In this document: positions 1-6,465 of the stretch, in pieces
How the letters are laid out: the number at the start of each line of letters is the position of its first letter
Numbering within the stretch: the first letter of the stretch is position 1
Origin: Nanosynbacter sp.
GTDB taxonomy: Bacteria > Patescibacteriota > Saccharimonadia > Saccharimonadales > Saccharimonadaceae
Reading direction: 5' to 3'
Assembly: GCA_029975625.1 (NCBI GenBank)
Contig: JARKOR010000113.1
Coordinates: forward strand, 1-6,465
DNA: 6,465 bases
Notes under the pieces: generated by a model
Databases searched by the model: none
What the model was told of the DNA's origin: nothing
The model's input: the letters and a program-made list of their open reading frames with translations, nothing else
Program-made: the position numbers and the translations under genes

Positions 1-1
1 T

Positions 2-9
2 GCTATAAT
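2..9 (+). promoter_or_regulatory. Extended -10 promoter element for the pyk operon
   Basis: The window opens with TGC followed by a perfect TATAAT (4-9), which is the extended -10 form TGnTATAAT. Counting from the last T as -7, transcription should start at about 16, one base before or at the pyk ATG (17). The message would then be leaderless or nearly so, and there is no Shine-Dalgarno sequence between the box and the ATG, which fits. Any -35 element lies outside the window. The transcription start is inferred from spacing only. Confidence 0.7.
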
Positions 10-16
10 ACAAAGA

Positions 17-1438
17 ATGAGTAAAACAATTTTCAAACGAACCAAAATTTTGGCGACTGTTGGACCTGCCACCCACAGTTCAGAAAAAATTGCTGCCCTG
101 ATGAACTCAGGGGCTAACGGCTTTCGCATTAACTTTAGCCACGGTGGCGCACCGGATCGCCTTGAGCAAATCTCATGGATTCGCGAGGCAAGCAAAGCCT
201 CAGGAAAGCCTGTCGCGATTTTGCAGGACCTTCAGGGTCCAAAAATTCGCCTCGGCGTCCTAAAAGACAACATGCTTAATGTCAACGAGGGCGATGTTCT
301 GACATTGGATTCAGCCGTAGCTGAGCACGATGGCGGACTGACGCTACCTGTCCAGTACAATTTGGCGGAAAAAATGAAAGTTGGCGAACCGCTATACTTA
401 TTTGACTGAAAACTTCGCGGTACGGTAACTGAGATTCCTAGAGATACTGCTGTTCGGGTTAAGCTTGAAAACGGCGGTTTTTTGATGAGCCGTAAGGGTT
501 TGAACTTGCCTGATACTGACTTTGGCGGCGATATTCTCACCCAAAAAGACATCGATGACATTGAATGGGGCGCGGACAAGGGCTTCGACTATGTGTCGCT
601 TAGTTTTGTGCAGACGCCTGCGGATATTGTCGACCTGCGAAGTCGCCTCGTAGCGCTTGGCTCGGACGCATATGTGGTTGCTAAAATTGAGACAAAATCA
701 GCTATTAGTGATGAAAACCTTGAAGAAATTGTCAAAGTAAGCGACGGTATCATGGTGGCGCGCGGCGACCTAGCGGTTGAGGCTGGTGCGGAAATTGTCC
801 CCGTGGTTCAACGACGTATTGTTGCGTTGTGTCGTAAACACGGCAAAATGAGCATTGTTGCGACGCAGATGATGGGCAGTATGGTGGACAATCCTGAACC
901 AAGCCGCGCCGAAGTGAGCGATGTCGCTAATGCGGTAATTCAAGGTGCGGACGTTGTCATGCTTTCCGATGAAACGGCGAACGGAAAATACCCAATCGAA
1001 ACGGTCAAGGCTATGCGAAAGACGATTATGTATACTCAGGAACATAGCAATGTTGAGGCGGTCAATAAAGATGAATCCCGCAAGAAGACCGACGCGGCTA
1101 TTAGTTACTCGGCTGTTCGTTTAGCTCAGGATATTAACGCCGATGCTATTATTGCCGAAACCAGCAGCGGTGCTACTGCGGTAAATATTGCAGCATTTCG
1201 TCCAAACTTGCCTATCATTAGCCTTACCGACAAGCCAAGGACGGCGCAGAAGCTTGCGCTAAGTTACGCGACACGTTCCTATGTGGGCGGAAGCGGGCTT
1301 GAGGCGGCAGGTAAATTAGCTGAGCAGCTTAAACAAGAAGGTTATTTTGGCGAAGGTCCTACGACGCTTGTGTTCGTGAGCGGGTATGCTCCAGGTAAAC
1401 CAGGTACGACAAATAATATTCAGGTGCGCGTTATCTAA
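17..1438 (+). CDS. pyk: Pyruvate kinase, interrupted by one in-frame TGA (possible pseudogene)
   Basis: Pyruvate kinase transfers phosphate from phosphoenolpyruvate to ADP, giving pyruvate and ATP, the last step of glycolysis in the cytoplasm. Read through the TGA, the frame gives 473 residues, normal for a bacterial enzyme without extra domains. The N-terminal barrel part has TKILATVGPA and the substrate-binding RINFSHG (R37, N39, S41). The B domain begins at about GPKIRLG. GLNLP marks the return to the barrel. The catalytic region has AKIETK (K223, E225), ARGDLAVE (D251) and ATQMM (T283), followed by PEPSRAEVSDVANAV and MLSDETA. The last 130 or so residues form the C-terminal domain, ending with TAA. 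The only defect is TGA at codon 131, where the family has Gly after Asp in the B domain. The first piece alone (130 residues) lacks the catalytic residues, and the second lacks R37 and most of the B domain, so neither should be active alone. The ATG at 17 gives a normal N terminus and sits just after a -10 box. The gene is first in a run with pgk and tpiA. Confidence 0.9.
407..409 (+). other. In-frame TGA at a conserved glycine position of pyruvate kinase
   Basis: The reading frame runs open from 17 to 1438 except for this codon. The residues around it read YLFD-stop-KLRGTV. The family typically has Asp-Gly here (for example DDG in the E. coli enzymes), so the expected residue is glycine. One base change, GGA to TGA, would produce it. 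All other glycines of this gene, about 39, use GGN codons. Explanations in my order of preference are a nonsense mutation or sequence error, TGA read as glycine (genetic code 25), and occasional readthrough. I saw no selenocysteine-type hairpin downstream. Confidence 0.85.
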
Positions 1439-1442
1439 ATGT

Positions 1443-1446
1443 GAGG
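1443..1446 (+). promoter_or_regulatory. Shine-Dalgarno site deciding the pgk GTG start
   Basis: GAGG lies 7 bases before the GTG at 1454, in the 15-base gap after the pyk stop codon. It supports this non-ATG start, which also gives the normal PGK N terminus. It further shows that this organism uses Shine-Dalgarno initiation for genes inside an operon. Confidence 0.75.
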
Positions 1447-1453
1447 AAAAAGG

Positions 1454-2695
1454 GTGGGCAAACGATTTTTCAAGCAGACGATCAGAGATGTTGATGTCGA
1501 GCGGCAAACAGTACTTGTTCGAGTAGATTATAACGTGCCGCTTCACGAAGATGGAACGATTTCCGATGATTTTCGAATTCGTGCGAGCTTGCCAACGATT
1601 AAATATTTACTTGATCACCAATGCAAATTGGTCCTCATGAGCCACCTAGGTAGACCAGAGGGTCGCGACGAAAAACTGAGTTTGGCTCCCGTGGCGGCGA
1701 GATTGGCTGAGCTTTTGGGCCGTTCCGTCATGTTTATTGACGACTGCGTGGGCGACAAGGTGCGTCAGACGGTTCGTCATGCACCGTGCGGTAGTATTAT
1801 TCTTCTCGAAAACTTGCGTTTTTACAAAGAAGAAGAGGCGGATGATGCTTCGTTCGCGAAAGCATTGGTAAAAAGCAGCGGTGCATCGTTTTTTGTCCAG
1901 GACGCGTTTGGCGCGGCCCACCGAGCGCATGCAAGCACGCACGCTATTACCCTGTGTCTGCCAAGCTTTGCCGGTCTACTTATTGAAAAGGAATATACAG
2001 CTATTACGGATGCGATGGCTCATCCGGCCCATCCTCTCGTTGCGGTTGTTGGCGGGGCTAAAGTGAGCGATAAGATTGAGCTGGTTGAACGACTGATTAC
2101 GGTAGCCGATAAAATCCTTATTGGCGGAGCAATGGCAAATACGTTCTTGAAATACAAAGGCTATGAGGTCGGTAGTAGCGTATTTGAAGATGGGCAAGAC
2201 GAGGTTCTTGGAAGGATTTACCAAAAAGCCGAGGAGAAAGTCGGCGCGGAACGGATTGCCGATTTACTTGTACTGCCCCCTGATGTCGCAGTTGGTAATA
2301 AACAATCTTCAGAGCGTCGAGAAGTTGCGATTGATGGAATTGAGCCTGAGGATATGGCTCTTGATATTGGGAGCCGGACGATCGACTGCTTTAGTGCATA
2401 CCTTCGCGGCGCGGGCACGATTATCTGGAATGGTCCTGTCGGCTATACCGATAACGAAGTGTTTTCGTATGGTTCCGCGCGCATAGCACTTGCAGTTGCT
2501 TCAAACACCAAGGCGATATCGGTCGTTGGCGGCGGTGATACGGCGGATTTCGTGCTGAAGTGGGATGGCAATGGCGGCGCAAGTTTTACCCATGTTTCCA
2601 CCGGTGGCGGTGCGAGTTTGGAACTAATGTCGGGCAAAAAGCTCCCAGGAATTGAAAGTTTACTGGACGCATATGGTCCCGGAGTGGTACACTAA
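1454..2695 (+). CDS. pgk: Phosphoglycerate kinase
   Basis: The enzyme makes ATP and 3-phosphoglycerate from 1,3-bisphosphoglycerate and ADP in the cytoplasm, and runs in reverse in gluconeogenesis. The 413 residues are close to the usual 390-420. The N-terminal lobe has RVDYNVP (23-29), SHLGRP (63-68), ENLRF (119-123) and DAFGAAHRAHAS (150-161), which bind the phosphoglycerate substrate. The C-terminal nucleotide-binding lobe has GGAKVSDK (200-207), GGAMANTF (224-231), WNGPVG (325-330), GGGDT (359-363) and STGGGAS (382-388). Small departures are Tyr in DYN, where Phe is common, Gln149 where Asn is common before DAFG, and GYTDNEVFSYGS after WNGPV, where many bacteria have GVFE. None touches a residue I know to be essential. 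It starts at GTG behind a GAGG site and ends in TAA, 19 bases before tpiA. It is probably cotranscribed with pyk. Confidence 0.97.
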   Translation: MGKRFFKQTIRDVDVERQTVLVRVDYNVPLHEDGTISDDFRIRASLPTIKYLLDHQCKLVLMSHLGRPEGRDEKLSLAPVAARLAELLGRSVMFIDDCVGDKVRQTVRHAPCGSIILLENLRFYKEEEADDASFAKALVKSSGASFFVQDAFGAAHRAHASTHAITLCLPSFAGLLIEKEYTAITDAMAHPAHPLVAVVGGAKVSDKIELVERLITVADKILIGGAMANTFLKYKGYEVGSSVFEDGQDEVLGRIYQKAEEKVGAERIADLLVLPPDVAVGNKQSSERREVAIDGIEPEDMALDIGSRTIDCFSAYLRGAGTIIWNGPVGYTDNEVFSYGSARIALAVASNTKAISVVGGGDTADFVLKWDGNGGASFTHVSTGGGASLELMSGKKLPGIESLLDAYGPGVVH

Positions 2696-2714
2696 AAGCA
2701 TAAATAGTATGAGT

Positions 2715-3488
2715 ATGAAGAAATTAATTGTCGGCAACTGGAAAATGAATCTCAATATGCAAGAGGCGAGTTTGTATTTGCATAAATTAACCAACATGGT
2801 TCCCGCCCAGCGAACGATTGAAGTGGTGATTGCGCCAACAATGTTGACATTGCAGTCGCTCAGCACGCAGATCAATCGACGAAGGTTTAAACTCGCAGCG
2901 CAGAATTGCTATTGGCGCGATAGCGGGGCATATACTGGCGAAGTGCCCGCGGCTCATCTGAGAGGTATCGCGGACTATGCAATTATAGGCCACTCTGAGA
3001 GACGATATTTGTTTGCCGAATCGGACAAGGAAACACGCGCAAAAGTTCAGGCGGCAATGCGTAATCATATCCAGCCGATTTTGTGTATTGGAGAAACCGC
3101 CTCGGAGCGTGCAAATAATGAAACGAATGACGTTCTCCACGATCAGCTTTTGGGGGGATTGGCGAATTTGACGGCCGATGAACTAAACCGCTTGGTGGTG
3201 GCATATGAGCCGGTTTGGGCAATTGGTACCGGTGACAATGCGACGCCTGATGATGTAAAACAGGCGGTAAAAATTATTCGCAGGCATATCGGTCAGTTGT
3301 TCGGTGCGGCTCCAGCCAAGGAGGTGCGCGTCTTATATGGTGGTAGCGTAAACAAAGATAATGCTTCAAGCTATCTTCGAACCGAAGGGGTTGATGGCCT
3401 TCTTATTGGCGGCGCGAGCCTGGATGCTCACCAGTTTACGGAAATTATTGAGCAGGCATATAAACTAGAAGGTGGGAGGGAAGCGTGA
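2715..3488 (+). CDS. tpiA: Triosephosphate isomerase
   Basis: The enzyme interconverts dihydroxyacetone phosphate and glyceraldehyde-3-phosphate as a cytoplasmic dimer. The 257 residues match the usual 250-255. VGNWKMN carries the substrate residues N8 and K10. GHSERR holds the electrophilic His93, AYEPVWAIGTG holds the catalytic base Glu165 and the mobile loop 6, and YGGSVN and LIGGASL form the phosphate-binding end of the barrel. The start is ATG 2715, which gives the standard MKKLIVGNWK; ATG 2709 would add two residues and cannot be excluded. An upstream TTG at 2652 lies inside pgk and would add a non-homologous extension, so I reject it. There is no Shine-Dalgarno site before either ATG. 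A weak extended -10-like TGG-TACACT (2685-2693) inside the end of pgk could give a short-leader transcript, but this is speculative. The TGA stop overlaps the GTG start of the next gene as GTGA. If TGA were glycine, the protein would gain only eight residues before TAG at 3510. Confidence 0.97.
   Translation: MKKLIVGNWKMNLNMQEASLYLHKLTNMVPAQRTIEVVIAPTMLTLQSLSTQINRRRFKLAAQNCYWRDSGAYTGEVPAAHLRGIADYAIIGHSERRYLFAESDKETRAKVQAAMRNHIQPILCIGETASERANNETNDVLHDQLLGGLANLTADELNRLVVAYEPVWAIGTGDNATPDDVKQAVKIIRRHIGQLFGAAPAKEVRVLYGGSVNKDNASSYLRTEGVDGLLIGGASLDAHQFTEIIEQAYKLEGGREA
3474..3480 (+). promoter_or_regulatory. Shine-Dalgarno site for the tail-anchored protein
   Basis: GGGAGGG inside the last codons of tpiA ends 4 bases before the GTG at 3485, and its GGAGG core ends 5 bases before. 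It supports the GTG start, and together with the GTGA overlap (3485-3488) it supports translational coupling to tpiA. Confidence 0.8.
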
Positions 3489-4549
3489 GCGATCTTGATT
3501 TTGAGGAACTAGATAAGGCGGTAAATTCATTGATGAGTCAAAGCCAAAATACGGATGAGTCGACGGAAGCGCAGGGGCCTGCGAATCCTGTTTCGACTGA
3601 AAACTCTTCGGCCGCCTCTCCTGTCGCACCCGTTACTCCTCCTGCGGCTACGGTGCCTCAGACGCCAGCGCCAGCCATTCGGCGCACTACCGGACGGTTT
3701 ATGGATGTGGTCCCACCCTCATCCGCATCGCGGGGTATGTCTTCGAAATTTTCACAGCAACCTGTTTCTCGGCCAGTCGTGCGCGATAGCGGACTTCTGC
3801 AGCCGATAGCGGCACCAGAAGCGAATAGTGTTGCGCCAAGTGAGACAGCTGCGCCTGTCAATGAGCCGGAATTATCGGTAGTGGCCGAGGAGGAATTAAC
3901 ATCTGCGATTGACGCGTCTCCCGCTCCCATGCAATCACCTTTTTTGACGGATGTGGAAGTTGATAAGCGCCCTCTCGGGAGCACGAACGATTCGTTTGCT
4001 GAAAGTGGTGAAACGGCTCCTTCGCCAGCCGTAGAGATAATCTCTGCGGATGTGTCACCTTCACTAGAGCAGCCAACAGACGACGGTTCGGCGGCAGAAG
4101 TGGCTAGTAATCCTGACGCATCACTAAGCCCTGAAAGCTCCGACTCATGGGCAACCGAGATTGACGAGCGTGTTGCACCGGAGGTGGACGTGGAAACTGA
4201 GGTGATTCCTCCTGAAATGAGCCCGGAAATCATCGCGTTAGAATCAAGTGACGACAACACCGCGGCCTCACAAGAATCAGTCGCGCCTCAGACCCCGGAA
4301 AGCGCTCCGTCATCGCAGACGCAGCCAGCCGGTAATCCTGCGACTCCTGGTGATATTGTACCCCAGTACACCCCCAGTGCCACCGAATCACCACAACCAA
4401 GCGCGATTTTTGACACAGCTTCAGAAGTTCCTCAGCAATTAAGTCACCCAGAGCACAAAAAATCGGGCTGGATGGTCTTGGTGTGGATTCTCCTTTTGGT
4501 TATTGTCGGTGTTGGGGGCGGCGTTGCCGCTTGGTACTTCTTGGCATAA
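3485..4549 (+). CDS. Pro/Ser/Ala-rich tail-anchored membrane protein, function unknown
   Basis: I do not recognise a named family. The 354-residue protein starts with a short, probably helical segment (MSDLDFEELDKAVNSLM, 1-17). A long disordered-looking stretch rich in Pro, Ser, Ala, Thr and Glu follows, to about residue 320. Two islands of different composition interrupt it: GRFMDVVPPSS (70-80) and SPFLTDVEVDKRPLG (151-165). At the very end HPEHKK (321-326) leads into one hydrophobic segment (about 328-353), rich in Trp, Leu, Val and Gly, which finishes the protein. No N-terminal signal peptide is visible. The expected topology is a single C-terminal anchor with the long acidic N-terminal part in the cytoplasm, by the positive-inside rule on the two lysines. 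The start is GTG with a strong Shine-Dalgarno site, overlapping the tpiA stop by 4 bases, and the stop is TAA. From memory, similar acidic, Pro-rich proteins with one terminal helix occur in Saccharibacteria, but I cannot confirm homologues here. A role in envelope or attachment is possible but unsupported. Confidence 0.88.
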   Translation: MSDLDFEELDKAVNSLMSQSQNTDESTEAQGPANPVSTENSSAASPVAPVTPPAATVPQTPAPAIRRTTGRFMDVVPPSSASRGMSSKFSQQPVSRPVVRDSGLLQPIAAPEANSVAPSETAAPVNEPELSVVAEEELTSAIDASPAPMQSPFLTDVEVDKRPLGSTNDSFAESGETAPSPAVEIISADVSPSLEQPTDDGSAAEVASNPDASLSPESSDSWATEIDERVAPEVDVETEVIPPEMSPEIIALESSDDNTAASQESVAPQTPESAPSSQTQPAGNPATPGDIVPQYTPSATESPQPSAIFDTASEVPQQLSHPEHKKSGWMVLVWILLLVIVGVGGGVAAWYFLA

Positions 4550-4573
4550 CAAGAAAGACGACTCATTTCGTAG

Positions 4574-4579
4574 TACAAT
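4574..4579 (+). promoter_or_regulatory. -10 box directly before the helicase gene
   Basis: TACAAT matches the -10 consensus at five of six positions. It lies in the 38-base gap after the membrane-protein gene. With the last T as -7, transcription would start at about 4586, two bases before the ATG at 4588, so the transcript would be practically leaderless. There is no recognisable -35 at 16-18 bases and no good Shine-Dalgarno site. The arrangement mirrors that of pyk at the left edge. I see no terminator hairpin in this gap, so readthrough from the glycolytic genes is also possible. Confidence 0.5.
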
Positions 4580-4587
4580 AGAGTAAT

Positions 4588-6465
4588 ATGGATATATTAT
4601 CGGGCTTAAACAACGAGCAACGCTCGGCGGTGACGCATGGAGAGGGTCCGTTGCTTATTTTGGCGGGAGCGGGTAGTGGCAAGACCAAAACCTTGACGCA
4701 TAGAATTGCGTATCTTATCCAGGAAATGGGCGTGTTTCCTTCCAAAATTTTGGCGGTAACGTTTACGAACAAAGCTGCTAGAGAAATGCGCGAGCGGCTG
4801 GCGCGTCTTCTTGGCGAATCGGCAGATAACCGAGGGTTTATGCCTTGGATGGGCACCTTTCACTCTATCTGCGTACGCCTACTCCGACAGGACGGAATGG
4901 CAATTCATATTCCGACTCGTTTTGTTATTTATGATGAGGACGATAAATTGGGACTCATTCGGCAGATTATGAAACAGCATGGATTGACCGATCGCGATAT
5001 TAAACCTCGGGCGATTGCGGCGGCTATTTCCAAAGCGAAAAACGCGCTGCTGACAGCCCAGGATTTCGCGGACGGAGCGAATGGTCCAATTGAGCAGAAA
5101 AAAGCCGAGATTTTTTTGGCGTACCAAACGCAGCTTCAGAAAGCTGGCGCGCTTGATTTTGACGATCTTCTCGTCAAAACAGTTGAACTTTTTCGCACAC
5201 AAAAAGATATTCGAAAGAAGTGGCAGCAGCAGTTTCGCCATATTCTCATCGACGAGTACCAGGATACTAACGCAGTGCAATATGCGCTTGTAAAGCTGCT
5301 GGTCAACGAGCAGCGAAATATTTGTGTCGTTGGTGATGATGCGCAGTCGATTTATAGTTTTCGCGGCGCCGACTATACCAATATCCTGAATTTCGAACGG
5401 GATTTTCCGGGGACGACTGTCGTAAAATTGGAGCAAAACTACCGATCAACCGACGCTATTTTAACGCTTGCTAATACGCTCATCCAGCATAATATCCACC
5501 GGACTGATAAAAATCTTTGGACGGCGCTTGAGGGCGGACGCGAACCTGTCTTGTGGCAGGTATACAATGAAAGCGAAGAGGGTATGCATATTGCGCAGGA
5601 GATTGTAGAACAGGCGAATGCCGGCAGAGCGTACAGTGATATGGCGGTGTTGTATCGGACGAACGCCCAAAGTTATGCTATTGAGCGGGCCCTTCGTGAA
5701 CGCTATATTCCTCATAAAATCGTTGGCGGCCTAAGGTTTCTGGACCGCGCAGTAGTCAAGGACCTTATGGCATATATGCGCCTCCTGTTTCAGCCGAATG
5801 ATAGAGTGAGTTTTACGCGTATCGTTAATGTACCAAAACGGGGCATCGGCGCGGTGAGTGTTCAGAAGTTTTTGACATGGCATGATACTTCGGAGGGTTC
5901 GATTATCGACCACCTCGCGCACGTTCATGAGTCTGACGGGCTGACTCCAAAAGCCAAGAGCGCCCCTAAAGAACTGGGTGATACTCTCTCGGAACTTCAG
6001 CAAAAGATAGACAACTCGCCTGCCGACCTGCTTGAAGCCATTATCGAAAAGACCGGATATCTGCAATTCATCAACGACGGCAGTCCCCAGGCGGATGAGC
6101 GCATGGAAAATGTCGGAGTATTGATTGCCGAAGCGAAGGTATACGCTGACACGGCAACATTCCTTGAGGAGATGGCACTTATGTCCTCAAGCGACGAGAC
6201 TGCCGATGACCAAGTAACTCTTATGACGCTTCACGCCGCCAAAGGTCTTGAGTTTCCCGTCGTGTTTTTAGTGGGCATGGAAGAGGGTATTTTACCGCAC
6301 ACGCGAGTGTTCGATAGCGGTAAGCCCGATGACATCGAGGAAGAGCGGCGCCTCTGTTATGTCGGCATTACCCGGGCACGTGAAGAGCTATTTGTAACCT
6401 GCGCGAATTCCCGTACGCAATTCGGACAGATTGGCTACAATATGCCCTCAAGGTTTTTGGCGGAG
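4588..6465 (+). CDS. pcrA: ATP-dependent DNA helicase of the UvrD/PcrA/Rep family (3' end beyond window)
   Basis: This is a superfamily 1A 3'-to-5' DNA helicase, which unwinds DNA in nucleotide excision and mismatch repair and strips proteins from DNA. The visible 626 codons contain no stop. All core motifs are present in order: Q motif LNNEQRSAV (7-15), Walker A AGAGSGKT (26-33), motif Ia TFTNKAAREM (58-67), Ib GTFHS (89-93), Walker B DEYQDTN (222-228), motif III VVGDDAQSIYSFRGA (247-261), motif IV QNYRST (283-288), GGLRFLDR (380-387), motif V TLHAAKGLEF (547-556) and motif VI ERRLCYVGITRAR (586-598). Family members are usually 700-780 residues, so the missing part is the C-terminal tail of roughly 100 residues or more. 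It looks active. PcrA is the best guess on the spacing and the DEYQDTN form, but UvrD, Rep or a second paralogue cannot be told apart without the tail and a tree. ATG 4588 puts the Q motif at the normal place and follows a -10 box. Confidence 0.95.
   Translation, partial: MDILSGLNNEQRSAVTHGEGPLLILAGAGSGKTKTLTHRIAYLIQEMGVFPSKILAVTFTNKAAREMRERLARLLGESADNRGFMPWMGTFHSICVRLLRQDGMAIHIPTRFVIYDEDDKLGLIRQIMKQHGLTDRDIKPRAIAAAISKAKNALLTAQDFADGANGPIEQKKAEIFLAYQTQLQKAGALDFDDLLVKTVELFRTQKDIRKKWQQQFRHILIDEYQDTNAVQYALVKLLVNEQRNICVVGDDAQSIYSFRGADYTNILNFERDFPGTTVVKLEQNYRSTDAILTLANTLIQHNIHRTDKNLWTALEGGREPVLWQVYNESEEGMHIAQEIVEQANAGRAYSDMAVLYRTNAQSYAIERALRERYIPHKIVGGLRFLDRAVVKDLMAYMRLLFQPNDRVSFTRIVNVPKRGIGAVSVQKFLTWHDTSEGSIIDHLAHVHESDGLTPKAKSAPKELGDTLSELQQKIDNSPADLLEAIIEKTGYLQFINDGSPQADERMENVGVLIAEAKVYADTATFLEEMALMSSSDETADDQVTLMTLHAAKGLEFPVVFLVGMEEGILPHTRVFDSGKPDDIEEERRLCYVGITRAREELFVTCANSRTQFGQIGYNMPSRFLAE

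Noticed and set aside
407..409. TGA read as tryptophan (code 4)
   Set aside because: Tryptophan does not fit the Asp-Gly turn of the family, and Trp is encoded by TGG throughout the window.
407..470. Selenocysteine insertion at the TGA
   Set aside because: Pyruvate kinase has no known Sec/Cys at this place; the family residue is Gly. I found no convincing SECIS-like hairpin just after the codon.
482..1438. A separate start at TTG 482 or ATG 485 giving an independent 318-residue pyruvate kinase
   Set aside because: It is in the same frame as the upstream part. It would lack the N-terminal barrel strand with R37 and N39 and most of the B domain, and no convincing Shine-Dalgarno site precedes it. 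It is the second part of one interrupted gene.
2652..2714. N-terminal extension of triosephosphate isomerase from TTG 2652
   Set aside because: It overlaps the conserved end of pgk in another frame, and the family begins at about MKKLIVGNWK. It is a chance open stretch.
3658..4260. 200-residue open frame on the minus strand
   Set aside because: It is fully antisense to the Pro/Ser/Ala-rich gene. The low-complexity composition of that gene keeps the opposite frame open, and no start signal or recognisable domain is seen.
4541..4546. TTGGCA as a -35 box for the helicase promoter
   Set aside because: It is a good hexamer match but lies 27 bases from the TACAAT box, too far for a normal 16-18 base spacer, and it is coding sequence of the membrane-protein C terminus.
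4879..5436. 185-residue open frame on the minus strand
   Set aside because: It lies opposite conserved helicase motifs (including DEYQDTN and GDDAQS) and has no recognisable domain or ribosome site.
1..6465. A CRISPR array, tRNA or rRNA gene, insertion sequence, toxin-antitoxin pair or defence system
   Set aside because: The sequence is filled by five + strand genes of housekeeping or unknown type. I saw no direct-repeat arrays, terminal inverted repeats, cloverleaf sequences or transposase motifs.

Overview
The window is an ordinary bacterial chromosomal segment, all genes on the + strand, packed with gaps of only 15 to 38 bases and one 4-base overlap. Order: pyruvate kinase (17-1438, broken by one in-frame TGA), phosphoglycerate kinase (1454-2695), triosephosphate isomerase (2715-3488), an unrecognised Pro/Ser/Ala-rich tail-anchored membrane protein (3485-4549), and a UvrD/PcrA/Rep-type DNA helicase that starts at 4588 and runs off the right edge. 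There is no gene-free stretch above 40 bases, and I see no RNA gene, mobile element, CRISPR array or large repeat.

The first three genes encode lower-glycolysis enzymes. Triosephosphate isomerase feeds glyceraldehyde-3-phosphate into the lower branch. Phosphoglycerate kinase and pyruvate kinase are its two substrate-level ATP-forming steps. Glyceraldehyde-3-phosphate dehydrogenase, phosphoglycerate mutase and enolase are not here. The membrane protein shares a start/stop overlap with tpiA and so looks translationally coupled to it. The helicase appears to have its own promoter and is functionally unrelated.

The organism is not certain. G+C content looks close to half. Start signals are mixed: two genes have clear Shine-Dalgarno sites, while two have a -10 box so close to the ATG that the mRNA would be leaderless. 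The membrane protein is a low-complexity type with short motifs that I associate with Patescibacteria (CPR), particularly Saccharibacteria. I therefore lean to a Patescibacteria/Saccharibacteria genome, as an inference of moderate confidence.

The main point of interest is the TGA at 407-409 in pyruvate kinase. It falls exactly where the family has a conserved glycine (the Asp-Gly turn in the B domain), and the frame continues intact for 342 more codons. Some Patescibacteria relatives (Gracilibacteria, Absconditabacteria) read TGA as glycine. However, no other in-frame TGA occurs in the other four genes and tpiA appears to stop at TGA, so a point mutation or sequence error is the simpler explanation. 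The second point is the tail-anchored protein, which may belong to an undescribed family defined by short linear motifs.
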